Notes: generated by a model from the letters alone, not told the origin. DNA of 64,000 nt from Massilia sp. Root418 (GCF_001425265.1 NZ_LMEC01000020.1:310001-374000), one strand, 5' to 3'. Positions 16,239-25,451 are shown, numbered from the stretch's first letter. Numbers and translations: made by a program.

Positions 16239-17369
16239 CTACTCGGTACGCCCGGTAGTAGCCAGCGCGCGCCAGACCACGTAGTCGTCCACCGAATAGA
16301 GCTGGCATGGCTGCTGGCTCTTGGTCTGGCAGGCGGCCAGCGCGCTGCCGCGCGGGTCCTCGCCCTCCTCCGCCCAGCCCCATGCGCCGGTCGGGGACAC
16401 AGCAAAGGCGCGCGGCAACTGGCGCTGCAGGAAGGCCTTGTATTCGGCCCGGCCCTTGCCGGCCAGGTAAGGAATCGCTTCCACGTCGTCCAGCGCGGCG
16501 TACTCCGTGGGCGCCTGCACCGGCGCCTCGGCGGCCACCGCGAACTTTTCCCGCGCCGGCATGCCGATGCGCGCCAGGAAGCGCTCAGCCTCCGGCAGCC
16601 ACACCTTCTCGCCTTCCCGGCTGGCCAGCATGGTGTGCGCGTCGCGCTTGAAGTCGCCGTAGGCCACCAGCTGCGCCTTGCCGCCGGCCTTGGTGTAGGC
16701 CTGGTGCATGCGCTCCACCAGCTCGGGGCCGAAATACGAGTCGTTGGCGCCGTACATCCACAGGCTGGCGATCTTGCTGCGCCGGCCGTAGTCGCCGAAG
16801 GCGCGCACCAGCGCATCCTGCCAGTCGCACGGGCCGCCGTGCACGCGCAGCCCGCCCGCAAAATTCATCACCCCGCGCACGCCCGGAATCTCCTGGGTGG
16901 CCAGGGCCATGGTGGCCAGGCCGCCGTAGGACTGGCCCGCCACCACGATGCGCTGCGGGTCCACCCAGCTCTGGCCGCGCGCGTAGCGGATCGCGTCGCG
17001 CACGTCGTTGGCCTGGGTGTAGCCGTTGGCCGTCATGTCGCAGCCGTGGTCAATATAGCGTCCGGTGGAATGGGCAAAGCCGGTGCGCATCGGCACCATC
17101 ACCGCATAGCCGCGCCGCACGAAGGCGCTGGCCATGTAGACGAAACGGTCGCGCTGCTGCATTTTAGGGTCGCCCGGCGCCTTGCCGTGGTTGATTACCA
17201 ACAGCGGAAACGGCCCGTCGCCATCCGGCTTGAATACCGTGGTTTCCAGCGACACGCCCTGGCCGGGCCCGGCCGGTATCATCACAACTTGCTCGTTCAG
17301 TTGCGAGACCGGCAAGGAACGTGGCGCGGCGGCATGAGAATAAGGCAGCGCGCAGCAGAACGCCAGCAC
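16239..17369 (-). CDS. Secreted alpha/beta hydrolase (dienelactone-hydrolase/peptidase-like)
   Basis: The 376-residue protein has an alpha/beta hydrolase core: PLLVINHGKAPG, then RIVVAGQSYGGLATMALA with the Ser nucleophile (GQSYG), and a late KRDAHTML with a candidate histidine. A distinctive C-terminal extension of about 100 residues holds several cysteines. The only usable start is a GTG at 17369, giving a very short signal-like leader (MLAFCCALPYSHA). The frame stays open upstream and reads FRRSLAV just before it, so the real start may be a rarer codon further upstream. The substrate is unknown. Confidence 0.72.
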   Translation of the reverse strand: MLAFCCALPYSHAAAPRSLPVSQLNEQVVMIPAGPGQGVSLETTVFKPDGDGPFPLLVINHGKAPGDPKMQQRDRFVYMASAFVRRGYAVMVPMRTGFAHSTGRYIDHGCDMTANGYTQANDVRDAIRYARGQSWVDPQRIVVAGQSYGGLATMALATQEIPGVRGVMNFAGGLRVHGGPCDWQDALVRAFGDYGRRSKIASLWMYGANDSYFGPELVERMHQAYTKAGGKAQLVAYGDFKRDAHTMLASREGEKVWLPEAERFLARIGMPAREKFAVAAEAPVQAPTEYAALDDVEAIPYLAGKGRAEYKAFLQRQLPRAFAVSPTGAWGWAEEGEDPRGSALAACQTKSQQPCQLYSVDDYVVWRALATTGRTE

Positions 17370-17531
17370 TGCAAGGCTGCGGCGGAACAGGCTGGACGCG
17401 GCGGTATCGATGATGCGGCTCCGGGAATCGAACGGGACAATGGCTCAATTCTGCGGGTCAAGTTTTCCTAAAGCAATACCAGAACGCTAAAACTGCTGCC
17501 TTTTTTTTCGGCAACAGTTGTTGTCCGCCGA

Positions 17532-17560
17532 TTGCGCCCCGCTGCCGGACGCGGTACACT
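17532..17560 (+). promoter_or_regulatory. Sigma-70-like promoter for the orphan flagellar rod-domain gene
   Basis: TTGCGC (17532-17537) and TACACT (17555-17560) are 17 bases apart. The -10 ends 26 bases before the ATG at 17587. It is not the sigma-28 type (TAAA/GCCGATAA) used by late flagellar genes. Confidence 0.5.
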
Positions 17561-17586
17561 GGAAGCCATTGCCCAAGGGAAATCCC

Positions 17587-17922
17587 ATGAGTCTATCCGC
17601 CCTCAGCGCCGGCGCCTCCGGCCTGCAAGCGAACCAGCAGGCGCTGGATGTCGCGGCGCACAACGTTGCCAACGCCAGCACGCGCGGCTATCAGCCCCAG
17701 CAGGCGCAGTTCCAGGAAGCCAGCCCGGCCGGCAGCGGCGTCACCCTGTCCGCGCAGGGCCGGGGCCTGGCCGCGTCCGACAGCGGCCTGGGCGCCTCCG
17801 CCACCGACCTGGCCACCGAGATCACCAACTCCCTGGTCTACAAAGCCAGTTTCGACCTGAACGCCAAGGTGATCCAGGAAGCCGACCGCCGCATCGGCAC
17901 GCTGATCGACATCAAAGCCTGA
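17587..17922 (+). CDS. Orphan flagellar basal-body rod-domain protein
   Basis: The 111-residue protein consists of the N-terminal flagellar rod motif (SLSALSAGASGLQANQQALDV followed by AAHNVANASTRGYQPQQ, the diagnostic ANxxTxGY-like signature) and a C-terminal helix like the end of FlgB/FlgC/FlgE (DLATEITNSLVYKASFD). It is shorter than FlgC (about 135) and stands outside any flagellar operon. The ATG at 17587 follows AAGGGA. It may be a stray rod/hook-like protein; the role is not known. Confidence 0.82.
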   Translation: MSLSALSAGASGLQANQQALDVAAHNVANASTRGYQPQQAQFQEASPAGSGVTLSAQGRGLAASDSGLGASATDLATEITNSLVYKASFDLNAKVIQEADRRIGTLIDIKA

Positions 17923-17947
17923 CACCGCAGCTTTGCGGCGCTATGCT
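17919..17947 (+). promoter_or_regulatory. Sigma-70-like promoter for the phosphoribosyltransferase gene
   Basis: CTGACA (17919-17924) and TATGCT (17942-17947) are 17 bases apart; each is five of six to the consensus. The -35 overlaps the stop codon of the preceding gene, so the two genes are probably transcribed separately. Confidence 0.5.
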
Positions 17948-17978
17948 GTCTGAAAGGACCTATGCATAGCGAGGCCGC

Positions 17979-18656
17979 ATGCCCTCTTCCGCATCCTGTC
18001 TGTTCAAGGACCGCAAGGATGCCGCCCAGCAACTGGCGCGGCGCCTGGCGCAGCTGCGCCTGCACCATCCGCTGATCCTGGCCATACCGCGCGGCGCCAT
18101 TCCCATCGGCGCCGTCCTGGCCCGCAAGCTGCAAGGCGAACTGGACGTGGTGCTGGTGCGCAAGCTGCCCTCGCCTTTCGACCCCGAATATGCCATCGGC
18201 GCCATCGACGAGCGCGGCAACCGCCTGGTTGGCGCAGACTACCCCATGACGGACGCCGGCCGCGCCTGGCTCGACCGGGTGGCCGCCGAGCAGCTGGACG
18301 TGCTGCGCCAGCGCCGCGCCGATTACAGCGGCAGCCGCCCGCCCGCCGATCCCTGCGGCCGCCACGTGGTCATCGTGGACGACGGCCTGGCCACCGGCGC
18401 CACCATGGCCGCTGGCCTGCGCGCCGTGCGTACCGCGCTGCCGCTGGAACTGATCGCGGCGGTGCCGGTGGCTGCGCCGCAGTCGCTGCAGCACGTTGCC
18501 GCGCTGGCCGACCGCATGGTCTGCCTGCACGCGCCCGCCAACTTCGCCGCAGTAAGCCAGCACTACAAGCATTTCCCGCAGGTGGAGCAAGCGGAGGCCG
18601 TGGAACTGCTGCGGCAGTGTTTCGCTGTGCAAACGGCAGTTTCACAAAACGATTGA
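17979..18656 (+). CDS. Type I phosphoribosyltransferase family protein
   Basis: The 225-residue protein has the PRPP-binding signature VVIVDDGLATGATM (two acidic residues then the TGATM loop) and an upstream ILAIPRGAIPIGAVLARKL block with VVLVRKL, the arrangement of the broad 'phosphoribosyltransferase' group found near stress or dienelactone-hydrolase genes in other bacteria. No purine or pyrimidine genes are nearby and the substrate base cannot be predicted. Confidence 0.87.
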   Translation: MPSSASCLFKDRKDAAQQLARRLAQLRLHHPLILAIPRGAIPIGAVLARKLQGELDVVLVRKLPSPFDPEYAIGAIDERGNRLVGADYPMTDAGRAWLDRVAAEQLDVLRQRRADYSGSRPPADPCGRHVVIVDDGLATGATMAAGLRAVRTALPLELIAAVPVAAPQSLQHVAALADRMVCLHAPANFAAVSQHYKHFPQVEQAEAVELLRQCFAVQTAVSQND

Positions 18657-18678
18657 CAGCGTCGTTGCGGATTGTCAA
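18653..18678. promoter_or_regulatory. Inverted repeat and -35-like element upstream of the IclR gene
   Basis: TTGACA (18653-18658) and TGTCAA (18673-18678) form an inverted repeat with 14 bases between the arms. TTGACA is also a perfect -35; the best -10 at 17 bases (CAAACT) is weak. A palindrome here is consistent with autoregulation by the IclR protein encoded at 18709, but this is inference. Confidence 0.35.
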
Positions 18679-18708
18679 ACTTGGCGCCTGGATCACACCG
18701 GGGTTCGC

Positions 18709-19509
18709 ATGCACGACGAGATCGAAGTATTCAGCGACGACGACAGCAAGGACAGGCAGTTCGTCAACGCGCTCGCGCGTGGCCTGGAACTGCTGCGCTG
18801 CTTCGGGCCGGGCGAAGTCTACCTGACCAACGCCGAGCTGGCCAAGCGCAGCTCCCTGCCCAAGCCCACCGTGTCGCGCCTCACGCACACCCTCACCACC
18901 CTGGGCTATCTGAACTATTCCGAATCGCTGGGCAAATACCAGCTGGGCGCGGGCGTGCTCGCGCTGGGTTACCGCATGCTGTCGAATATGGACTTGCGCA
19001 AGCTGGCGCGCCCGCTGATGGAGGAACTGGCCGAGTATGCGCAGGCGTCCGTGTCGCTGGGCGCGCGCGACCGGCTCAGCATGGTCTACGTGGAGAGCTG
19101 CCGCAGCAGTGCCAACGTCACGCTGCGGCTGGACGTGGGCGCGCGCATTCCCATGGCCACCACCGCCATGGGCAAGGCGCTGCTGTGCGTGCTGCCCGAG
19201 GCGGAGCGCAACTACCTACTGGACCACGTACGCCAGCGCGACGAGGCCAACTGGCAGCAGGTCAAGGCCAGCGTGGAACAGGGTTTCAAGGATTACCAGG
19301 ACAAGGGCTTCTGCATGTCAGCCGGCGAATGGCAGGGCGACGTGCACGCCGTGGGCGTGCCGGTGCGCGGCCTGGACGGCGAGCAGGTGATGGCGTTCAA
19401 CTGCGGCGGCCCGGCCTTCCTGCTGTCGCACGCGCGGCTGGAGGAAGACCTGGGGCCCAAGCTGGTGCAGTTGGTGCGCCGCATCGACACGATACTCGGC
19501 CGCGGCTGA
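18709..19509 (+). CDS. IclR-family transcriptional regulator
   Basis: The 266-residue protein has an N-terminal winged helix-turn-helix (FVNALARGLELLRCF, then ELAKRSSLPKPTVSRLTHTL at about residues 43-62) and a C-terminal IclR effector-binding domain (SVSLGARDRLSMVYVESC and IPMATTAMGKALL). It begins a rightward gene set: the acyl-CoA dehydrogenase follows after 19 bases. IclR proteins commonly sense the carboxylic or aromatic acid whose catabolic genes they adjoin, so this is the likely regulator of the module to 26875. Confidence 0.92.
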   Translation: MHDEIEVFSDDDSKDRQFVNALARGLELLRCFGPGEVYLTNAELAKRSSLPKPTVSRLTHTLTTLGYLNYSESLGKYQLGAGVLALGYRMLSNMDLRKLARPLMEELAEYAQASVSLGARDRLSMVYVESCRSSANVTLRLDVGARIPMATTAMGKALLCVLPEAERNYLLDHVRQRDEANWQQVKASVEQGFKDYQDKGFCMSAGEWQGDVHAVGVPVRGLDGEQVMAFNCGGPAFLLSHARLEEDLGPKLVQLVRRIDTILGRG

Positions 19510-19528
19510 ACCGACCAAGAGGACAAGC

Positions 19529-20683
19529 ATGATACGAGACGAAGAAACCCTGAACCTGCTGCTCGACAGCGTACGCCGCTTCGTGCGCGAGGTGCTGGTG
19601 CCGCACGAGCAGGAAGTGGCGGAAACGGACGAGATTCCGCCGGCCGTGGTGGCGCAGATGCGCGAGCTGGGCCTGTTCGGGCTGTCCATCCCCGAGGCCT
19701 ACGGCGGGCTGCAGCTCACCATGGAAGAAGAGGTGCGGGTGGCGTTCGAGATCGCCTACACCTCGCCAGCTTTCCGCTCGCTGATCGGAACCAACAACGG
19801 CATCGGCTCGCAGGGCATCGTCATCGACGGCACGGAGGAGCAGAAGCGCCACTACCTGCCGAAGCTGGCGGCGGGCGAGATCATCGGCTCCTTCGCCCTG
19901 ACCGAACCGGGCTCCGGCTCGGACGCGGCCTCCCTGCGCACTTCGGCCGTGCGCGACGGCGACCATTACATCCTCAATGGCACCAAGCGCTACATCACCA
20001 ATGCGCCGGAGGCCAGCATCTATACGGTGATGGCGCGCACCGACCCGGGACGCAAGGGCGCGGGCGCCATCTCGGCCTTCATCGTGGAGCGCGGCACGCC
20101 GGGCCTCACGCTGGGCAAGGTGGACAAGAAAATGGGCCAGCGCGGCGCGCACACCTGCGACGTGATCTTCGAGAACTGCCGCGTGCCGGCCGCGAACCTC
20201 ATCGGCGGCAAGGAGGGCGTGGGCTTCAAGACCGCCATGAAGGTGCTGGACAAGGGCCGGCTGCACATTGCCGCCGTGTGCGTGGGCGCGGCCGAGCGCA
20301 TGCTGGAGGATGCGCTGCGCTACGCCATGGAACGCGAGCAGTTCGGCCACGCCATCGCGGACTTCCAGCTGATCCAGGCCATGCTGGCCGACAGCAAGGC
20401 CGAAATCTACGCAGCCAGGTGCATGGTGCTGGACGCTGCCCGCAAGCGCGACAGCAAGCAGGATATTTCGACCGAGGCCTCGTGCTGCAAGCTGTTCGCG
20501 TCCGAAATGTGCGGGCGCGTGGCGGACCGCTCGGTACAGATCCACGGCGGAGCCGGCTATATTTCGGAATACGCGGCCGAGCGCTTCTACCGGGACGTGC
20601 GCCTGTTCAGGATTTACGAGGGCACCTCGCAGATCCAGCAGATCGTCATTGCGCGCAATATGATCAAGGCGGCGCAAGGCTGA
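19529..20683 (+). CDS. Acyl-CoA dehydrogenase
   Basis: The 384-residue flavoprotein has the full acyl-CoA dehydrogenase pattern: FALTEPGSGSDAASLRT (FAD/substrate loop), GTKRYITNAPEA, GQRGAHTCDVIFENCRVP, and the C-terminal VQIHGGAGYISEYAAERFYRDVR followed by IYEGTSQIQQIVIARN. In this family the catalytic base in that last block is the glutamate of YEGT, which is present. It would introduce the alpha-beta double bond into an acyl-CoA. Its stop overlaps the start of the ligase gene (TGATG), so the two steps are coupled. Confidence 0.93.
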   Translation: MIRDEETLNLLLDSVRRFVREVLVPHEQEVAETDEIPPAVVAQMRELGLFGLSIPEAYGGLQLTMEEEVRVAFEIAYTSPAFRSLIGTNNGIGSQGIVIDGTEEQKRHYLPKLAAGEIIGSFALTEPGSGSDAASLRTSAVRDGDHYILNGTKRYITNAPEASIYTVMARTDPGRKGAGAISAFIVERGTPGLTLGKVDKKMGQRGAHTCDVIFENCRVPAANLIGGKEGVGFKTAMKVLDKGRLHIAAVCVGAAERMLEDALRYAMEREQFGHAIADFQLIQAMLADSKAEIYAARCMVLDAARKRDSKQDISTEASCCKLFASEMCGRVADRSVQIHGGAGYISEYAAERFYRDVRLFRIYEGTSQIQQIVIARNMIKAAQG

Positions 20684-22449
20684 TGGATACCGCCGCCTTC
20701 CTCGCCAGCCTGCCCGCGCGCATCAGCGACATCCCGCGCCGCTGGGCCGAGATCACGCCCGACGCGCCGGCGCTGAGCGAGGCGGTGCCCGCCGCTCCAG
20801 CGCGTGACACCGGCGCCGGCGCTGGCGCTGGGCTTGGCGCTGGCGCGGCCAGCGAGGCGGCCGGCGCGGGCCTGGCGGAGCGCCGCCGGGTATGGACTTA
20901 CGGTGAACTGGTGGCGGCGGTGGACGCGGCGGCCGCGCGCCTGCGGGAACTGGGCGTGCGGCCCGGCGACCGCCTCATGATAGTGGCCGAAAACTCCGTG
21001 GCGCAAGTGGCGCTGATCTTCGCGGCAGCCAGCATTGATGCCTGGGCCGTCAATGCGAACAGCCGCCTGTCGGCGCGCGAGATCGACCAGTTCCGCGAGC
21101 ACTCGGGCGCGCGCCGCGTGATCTATTGCAGCGGCGCCTCGCCGGAGGCGGCTGCGCACGGCGAGCGGCACGGCGCGCAGCGCGATGAGTGGCCCTTCGG
21201 CGAATGCATGACCGGCCCGCTGAACGGCACACCCGCAGCCGCGCCCGAGCCGGTCGCCACGGGCGCCGCTTTCAGTGCCGTGCAGCCGGCGGCCCTGATC
21301 TACACCACCGGCACCACCGGCCAGTCGAAGGGCGTGATGCTTTCGCACCGCAACCTGCTGTTCATCGCCGCCGTGTCGAGCACCCTGCGCGGGCTCACCC
21401 CGGCCGACCGTGCATACGGCGTGCTGCCGATTTCGCACGTCTACGGCCTGGCGTCCGTCATGCTGGGCACACTGTACGCGGGCGCCTGCCTCTACCTGCA
21501 GCCGCGCTTCTCGGCCGACGCCCTGCTGCGTGCCCTGAACGAGGACCGGCTCACAATCCTGCAAGGCGTGCCCGCCATGTACGCCCGCCTGCTCGAAGCG
21601 TCCGGCGGCGAGGCAGCGCCAGGCGGTCTGCAGAACAGCCTGCGCTTCGCCTACGCGGGCGGCTCGCCGCTCGACCCCGTGCTCAAGCGCCAGGTCGAAG
21701 CCATGCTCGGGCAGCCGCTGCACAATGGCTACGGCATGACCGAAAGCGCGCCCACCATCAGCCAGACCCGCCTTGACGCGCCGCGCGCCGACACCTCGGT
21801 GGGCTATCCAATTCCCGGCGTGGAAACGCGCATCGTGCCAACCGGCCGACGCCGCGACGCTGGCCTGGCTGGCGACGCCGGCCTGGCTGGCGATGGTGGC
21901 GATCGTGGCGATGCCAGCGGTGCCGGTGCAGCGGCCGTGCAAGGCGAACTGTGGGTGCGCGGCCCCAACGTGATGCTCGGCTACTACAAGGAACCTTCCC
22001 TCACCGCCGCAGCCATCGACGCCGACGGCTGGCTCAACACCGGCGACGTCGCCCGCCAGGACCCGGACGGTGCGCTGTTCATTGTCGGCCGCACCAAGGA
22101 ACTCATCATCCGCTCCGGCTTCAACGTCTACCCGCTCGAAGTGGAAACCGTGCTGAACGCGCACCCGGCGGTCGCCCAGTCCGCCGTGGTGGGCCGCCCG
22201 GTTGCGGACGGCAACGAAGAAGTCGTCGCCTACGTTGAACTCGACCCGCGCCACGCCGGCCCCGACCTGGTCACCCATCTGCACGCCCACCTGGCGGCAG
22301 CGCTGTCGCCCTACAAATGCCCCACCCGCATCATCCCCATGCAAGCCTTGCCGGCCGCAGCCACCGGCAAGATACTAAAAGGCCAGCTACGCCAACTGGC
22401 GCAAGGACTCGCACAAGAAATGGCGCAAACCCCGGAGACCAAAAAATGA
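20683..22449 (+). CDS. Acyl-CoA ligase (AMP-forming) with two low-complexity inserts
   Basis: This ANL-superfamily enzyme activates a carboxylic acid to its CoA thioester. The 588-residue sequence has the P-loop LIYTTGTTGQSKGVMLSHRN, the A5-like GYGMTESAPT, DGWLNTGDVARQD and the hinge/lysine end GRTKELIIRSGFNVYP with PAAATGKILKGQL. Two inserts are unusual: an Ala/Gly run at residues 36-64 (20788-20874) and a repeat of DAGLAGD type at about 387-421 (21841-21945), both encoded by short GC-rich tandem repeats. It overlaps the upstream dehydrogenase and the downstream binding-protein gene. The substrate is unknown. Confidence 0.92.
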   Translation: MDTAAFLASLPARISDIPRRWAEITPDAPALSEAVPAAPARDTGAGAGAGLGAGAASEAAGAGLAERRRVWTYGELVAAVDAAAARLRELGVRPGDRLMIVAENSVAQVALIFAAASIDAWAVNANSRLSAREIDQFREHSGARRVIYCSGASPEAAAHGERHGAQRDEWPFGECMTGPLNGTPAAAPEPVATGAAFSAVQPAALIYTTGTTGQSKGVMLSHRNLLFIAAVSSTLRGLTPADRAYGVLPISHVYGLASVMLGTLYAGACLYLQPRFSADALLRALNEDRLTILQGVPAMYARLLEASGGEAAPGGLQNSLRFAYAGGSPLDPVLKRQVEAMLGQPLHNGYGMTESAPTISQTRLDAPRADTSVGYPIPGVETRIVPTGRRRDAGLAGDAGLAGDGGDRGDASGAGAAAVQGELWVRGPNVMLGYYKEPSLTAAAIDADGWLNTGDVARQDPDGALFIVGRTKELIIRSGFNVYPLEVETVLNAHPAVAQSAVVGRPVADGNEEVVAYVELDPRHAGPDLVTHLHAHLAAALSPYKCPTRIIPMQALPAAATGKILKGQLRQLAQGLAQEMAQTPETKK

Positions 22450-23612
22450 AAAGCCTGTACAAGAAGATCGCCCTGGCGGCCCTGCTGTCGGCAGCATACG
22501 CAGGCGCCGCGCGCGCCGAAGAATTCCTGGTTGGCGCCGAACTGCCCCTTACCGGCTCGCTGGCCCGCGTCGGCGCCGGCATGCAGGAAGGCGTGATGGT
22601 GGCGGCCGAAGTGTTCAACAAGACCAACGGCAAGCACAAGATCAAGATCGTCACCGTGGACGACGAATCCGCTCCCGCCAAGGCCATCGCCGCCGTGGAA
22701 AAGCTGCACAGCCAGGGCGCGGTGGCCATCACCGGCGGCTACGGCTCCAACAATATCGCCCCCGCCTCGGACGCGGCCAACAAGCTCAATCTGGTCTACA
22801 TCACCTCCGGCGGTGTGGACGACAGCCTGGTTTCCAGCGGCCGCAAGAATTTTTTCCGCATCAATAACACGGCCGGCTACGAGAAGGCCGTGCTGGGCCT
22901 GATCGCCGACGTGGGCGCCAAGTCCGTCTCCATCATCTACTCCACCAAGGAAGCCACTTCCGACCTGGCCAAGTCCATCGAAAAGGTGCTGCTGTCCAAA
23001 GGCATCAAGGCCGCCTCCCACTCCTTCGACCCGGCTATCACCGACTTCAAGCCCATCATCAACAAGATCAAGCTGCAGGACAAGTCCGAGCTGGTGCTGA
23101 TGTCCGGCTATGAAAACGACTACGTCGGCATCCTGCGCGCCGCGCGCGTGCTCAAGCCGAACGTAAAAGCCATGGTCGGCGTGTGGTCGCTGGCCACGCC
23201 CAAGATGGCCGCCGAATTCCCCGACCTCATGCCCAATGTGTTCGGCACCGCGCTGCTGCCCTACCCCGCCACCTTCGACACCGCCGACGGCAAGGCCTTC
23301 TCCGAAACCTACAAGCAGCTCTACAAGAAAGAACCGGACTACCTGGGCCAGTTCGGCTACGTGCAGTCCATGCTGCTGTTCGAGGCGATCGCCCGCGCGG
23401 CGGACAAGGGCACCGTGAAAAAAGGCGGCATCGCCGAGGAAATGCGCAAGACCGACCGCGACACCCTGATCGGCCGCGTGCAGTTCGCCGCCAACGGCGA
23501 CAACCCCAACTTCGTGCACCGCATGGGCCAGCACCAGGACAAGCAGATCGTCATCGTCTGGCCGAAGGCCGCCGCCACCGGCAAGATCGCCTACCCGGCC
23601 GTGCCCTGGTAA
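22446..23612 (+). CDS. Branched-chain-amino-acid-type ABC transporter, periplasmic binding protein
   Basis: The 388-residue protein has a signal peptide (residues 1-24, ending ARA) and a family-6 (LivJ/LivK-like) binding fold: FLVGAELPLTGSLARVGAGM, AVAITGGYGSNNIAPASDAA and VVLMSGYENDYVG-type segments. The start at 22446 overlaps the ligase stop (ATGA). Because its partners are a ligase and an acyl-CoA dehydrogenase, the ligand is more likely an organic acid than an amino acid; many HAAT-family transporters import aromatic or alicyclic acids. Confidence 0.9.
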   Translation: MKSLYKKIALAALLSAAYAGAARAEEFLVGAELPLTGSLARVGAGMQEGVMVAAEVFNKTNGKHKIKIVTVDDESAPAKAIAAVEKLHSQGAVAITGGYGSNNIAPASDAANKLNLVYITSGGVDDSLVSSGRKNFFRINNTAGYEKAVLGLIADVGAKSVSIIYSTKEATSDLAKSIEKVLLSKGIKAASHSFDPAITDFKPIINKIKLQDKSELVLMSGYENDYVGILRAARVLKPNVKAMVGVWSLATPKMAAEFPDLMPNVFGTALLPYPATFDTADGKAFSETYKQLYKKEPDYLGQFGYVQSMLLFEAIARAADKGTVKKGGIAEEMRKTDRDTLIGRVQFAANGDNPNFVHRMGQHQDKQIVIVWPKAAATGKIAYPAVPW

Positions 23613-23631
23613 GCGCGGCAAGGCCCGGCAC

Positions 23632-24504
23632 ATGACTGAACTGATACTCCAGGCCCTGTATTCCGGCCTGCTGCAAGGCGGCTCGTACGCGCTCATCGCG
23701 CTCGGCCTGGCGCTGGTGTTCGGCACCATGAAGATCATCAACCTCGCACACGGCGAGCTGGTGCTGCTGGCCGCCTACCTCGCTTACACGGTGGAGGCCA
23801 AGGCCGGTCTCGGCCCGGTGTTCGCCATCCCGCTGGCGCTGGTGCTGGTGAGCTTCGCCTCAGTGTGCGTGTACTGGATCGTCAACCGCATCAAGAAGGA
23901 CCGCGAAATCAACTCGCTCATTCTCACCTATGGCATCGGCGTCATCCTCACCAACGCCATCCTGCTGATCTGGAAGGCCGACATCCGCACCACCAACTCC
24001 AGCTGGCTGCAGGAAGCCTTCGTGGTGGGGCCGCTGTACAGCATGCGCAGCGAACTGATTTTCTTCGGCGTGAGCCTGGCGCTGATGGCGGGGCTGTGGT
24101 GGTGGCTCTCGCGCAGCTGGTACGGCCGCGCGCTGCGCGCCGTGTCGAGCAACCGCGAGGCCGCCAAACTGATGGGCATCAACCCCGGCAAGGTGGAGCT
24201 GGTGTCCTTCATCGTGGCCGGCATCCTGGCCGCCTTCGCGGGCGTCGCGCTGTTCAGCTACGGTGTGATCCAGCCGTCCTACGGCAGCGCGCTCACCGTG
24301 AAGGCCTTCATCATCACCGTGCTGGCCGGTATCGGCTCCATTCCCGGCGTGCTGCTGGGCGCGGTGCTGCTGGGCGTGTGCGAGGCGCTCACCGTCACCC
24401 TGGCCAGCTCCGCGCTGCAGGAGCTGGCCGGCATGTCGCTGTTCCTGCTGGTGCTGTTCGTCATGCCCAACGGCCTGTTCGGCGCGGCAAGGAGGCGCGG
24501 ATGA
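23632..24504 (+). CDS. Branched-chain-type ABC transporter permease, LivH-like
   Basis: The 290-residue polytopic membrane protein has the LivH signature GLALVFGTMKIINLAHGELV and the EAA-like segment SNREAAKLMGINPGKVEL, then VLAGIGSIPGVLLGAVLLGV. It begins 19 bases after the binding protein and its stop overlaps the next permease start (ATGA). Confidence 0.92.
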   Translation: MTELILQALYSGLLQGGSYALIALGLALVFGTMKIINLAHGELVLLAAYLAYTVEAKAGLGPVFAIPLALVLVSFASVCVYWIVNRIKKDREINSLILTYGIGVILTNAILLIWKADIRTTNSSWLQEAFVVGPLYSMRSELIFFGVSLALMAGLWWWLSRSWYGRALRAVSSNREAAKLMGINPGKVELVSFIVAGILAAFAGVALFSYGVIQPSYGSALTVKAFIITVLAGIGSIPGVLLGAVLLGVCEALTVTLASSALQELAGMSLFLLVLFVMPNGLFGAARRRG

Positions 24505-25451
24505 AGATCCACAACGGCGTGCTGTCCGCCCTGATCCTGGCCTACCTGGTGGTGCCGCTCACCCTGTCCGGCAATAACTACGTGATGAGCACCATCGTGG
24601 CCGCGCTGGTGATCGGCGGCGTGGCGCTGTCCTGGGCGCTGCTGGGCAACCTGGGCGGCATGATCAGCTTCGGCCACTCGGCCTTCTTCGGCGTGGGCGC
24701 CTACGTGTCCGCCCTGGCCACCATGCGCCTGGGTGTACCGGTGCTGCCGGCCATGCTGCTGGGCGGCCTGGGCGCCGCGGCCGCCTCCATCGCCATGCTG
24801 CCGGTGCTGCGCCTGCGCGGGCCCTACTTCGCGCTGGCCATCCTGGCCTACGCCCACATTTTCCGCATCATCGCCACCGAATGGACCTCGGTCACGCGCG
24901 GCGCGGGCGGCCTGGCCAACATTCCCGTGCTGCCCACGCTGGCCGGCTACGACTTCAGCGGCAAGGCCGGCGCCTACCTCATCATCCTCACCATCGTGGT
25001 GGCCTTCGCCTTCATCTACGCGGCCATCCGCGCCAGCCACTACGGCCTGGCCCTGCGCGCCATGCACGACAGCGAAGACGCCACGCGCGTGGTGGGCGTC
25101 AACAGCACCCTGCTGAAGGCGGCCATGCTGATGGTGTCCGCCTTCATGGCTGGGGTGGTGGGTGCCTTCAACGCGCACTACATCAACTTCCTGGAACCGG
25201 ACTACGCCTTCCACGGCCTGTGGGTGACGCTGCCCATCGTGGCGGCCATCTTCGGCGGCTACCGCACCATCGTGGGGCCGATCGCGGGCGCGGTGTTCGT
25301 GTCGCTGGCGGACCAGCTGCTGTTCAAGGAGCTGCTGCCCACCGGCCACCAGCTGGTGCTGGGCGTGCTGCTGGTGCTGATGATCGTACTGAGCCCGAAC
25401 GGCTTGATGCCGCTGCTGCGCGGCTTCGGAAGGAAACGCAACCATGCCTGA
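24501..25451 (+). CDS. Branched-chain-type ABC transporter permease, LivM-like
   Basis: The 316-residue permease has the LivM features LGGMISFGHSAFFGVGAYVS, RGPYFALAILAYAHIFRII and the cytoplasmic loop HDSEDATRVVGVNSTLLKA that meets the ATPase. The ATG at 24501 has GGAGG upstream and overlaps the LivH-like stop by four bases; the last eight bases overlap the ATPase gene. Confidence 0.92.
   Translation: MKIHNGVLSALILAYLVVPLTLSGNNYVMSTIVAALVIGGVALSWALLGNLGGMISFGHSAFFGVGAYVSALATMRLGVPVLPAMLLGGLGAAAASIAMLPVLRLRGPYFALAILAYAHIFRIIATEWTSVTRGAGGLANIPVLPTLAGYDFSGKAGAYLIILTIVVAFAFIYAAIRASHYGLALRAMHDSEDATRVVGVNSTLLKAAMLMVSAFMAGVVGAFNAHYINFLEPDYAFHGLWVTLPIVAAIFGGYRTIVGPIAGAVFVSLADQLLFKELLPTGHQLVLGVLLVLMIVLSPNGLMPLLRGFGRKRNHA

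Noticed and set aside
17502..17516. T-rich run with flanking GCC/GGC as a possible terminator upstream of the flagellar rod-domain gene
   Set aside because: The stem would be about five pairs with a mismatch, and the T-run lies in the loop instead of after the stem.
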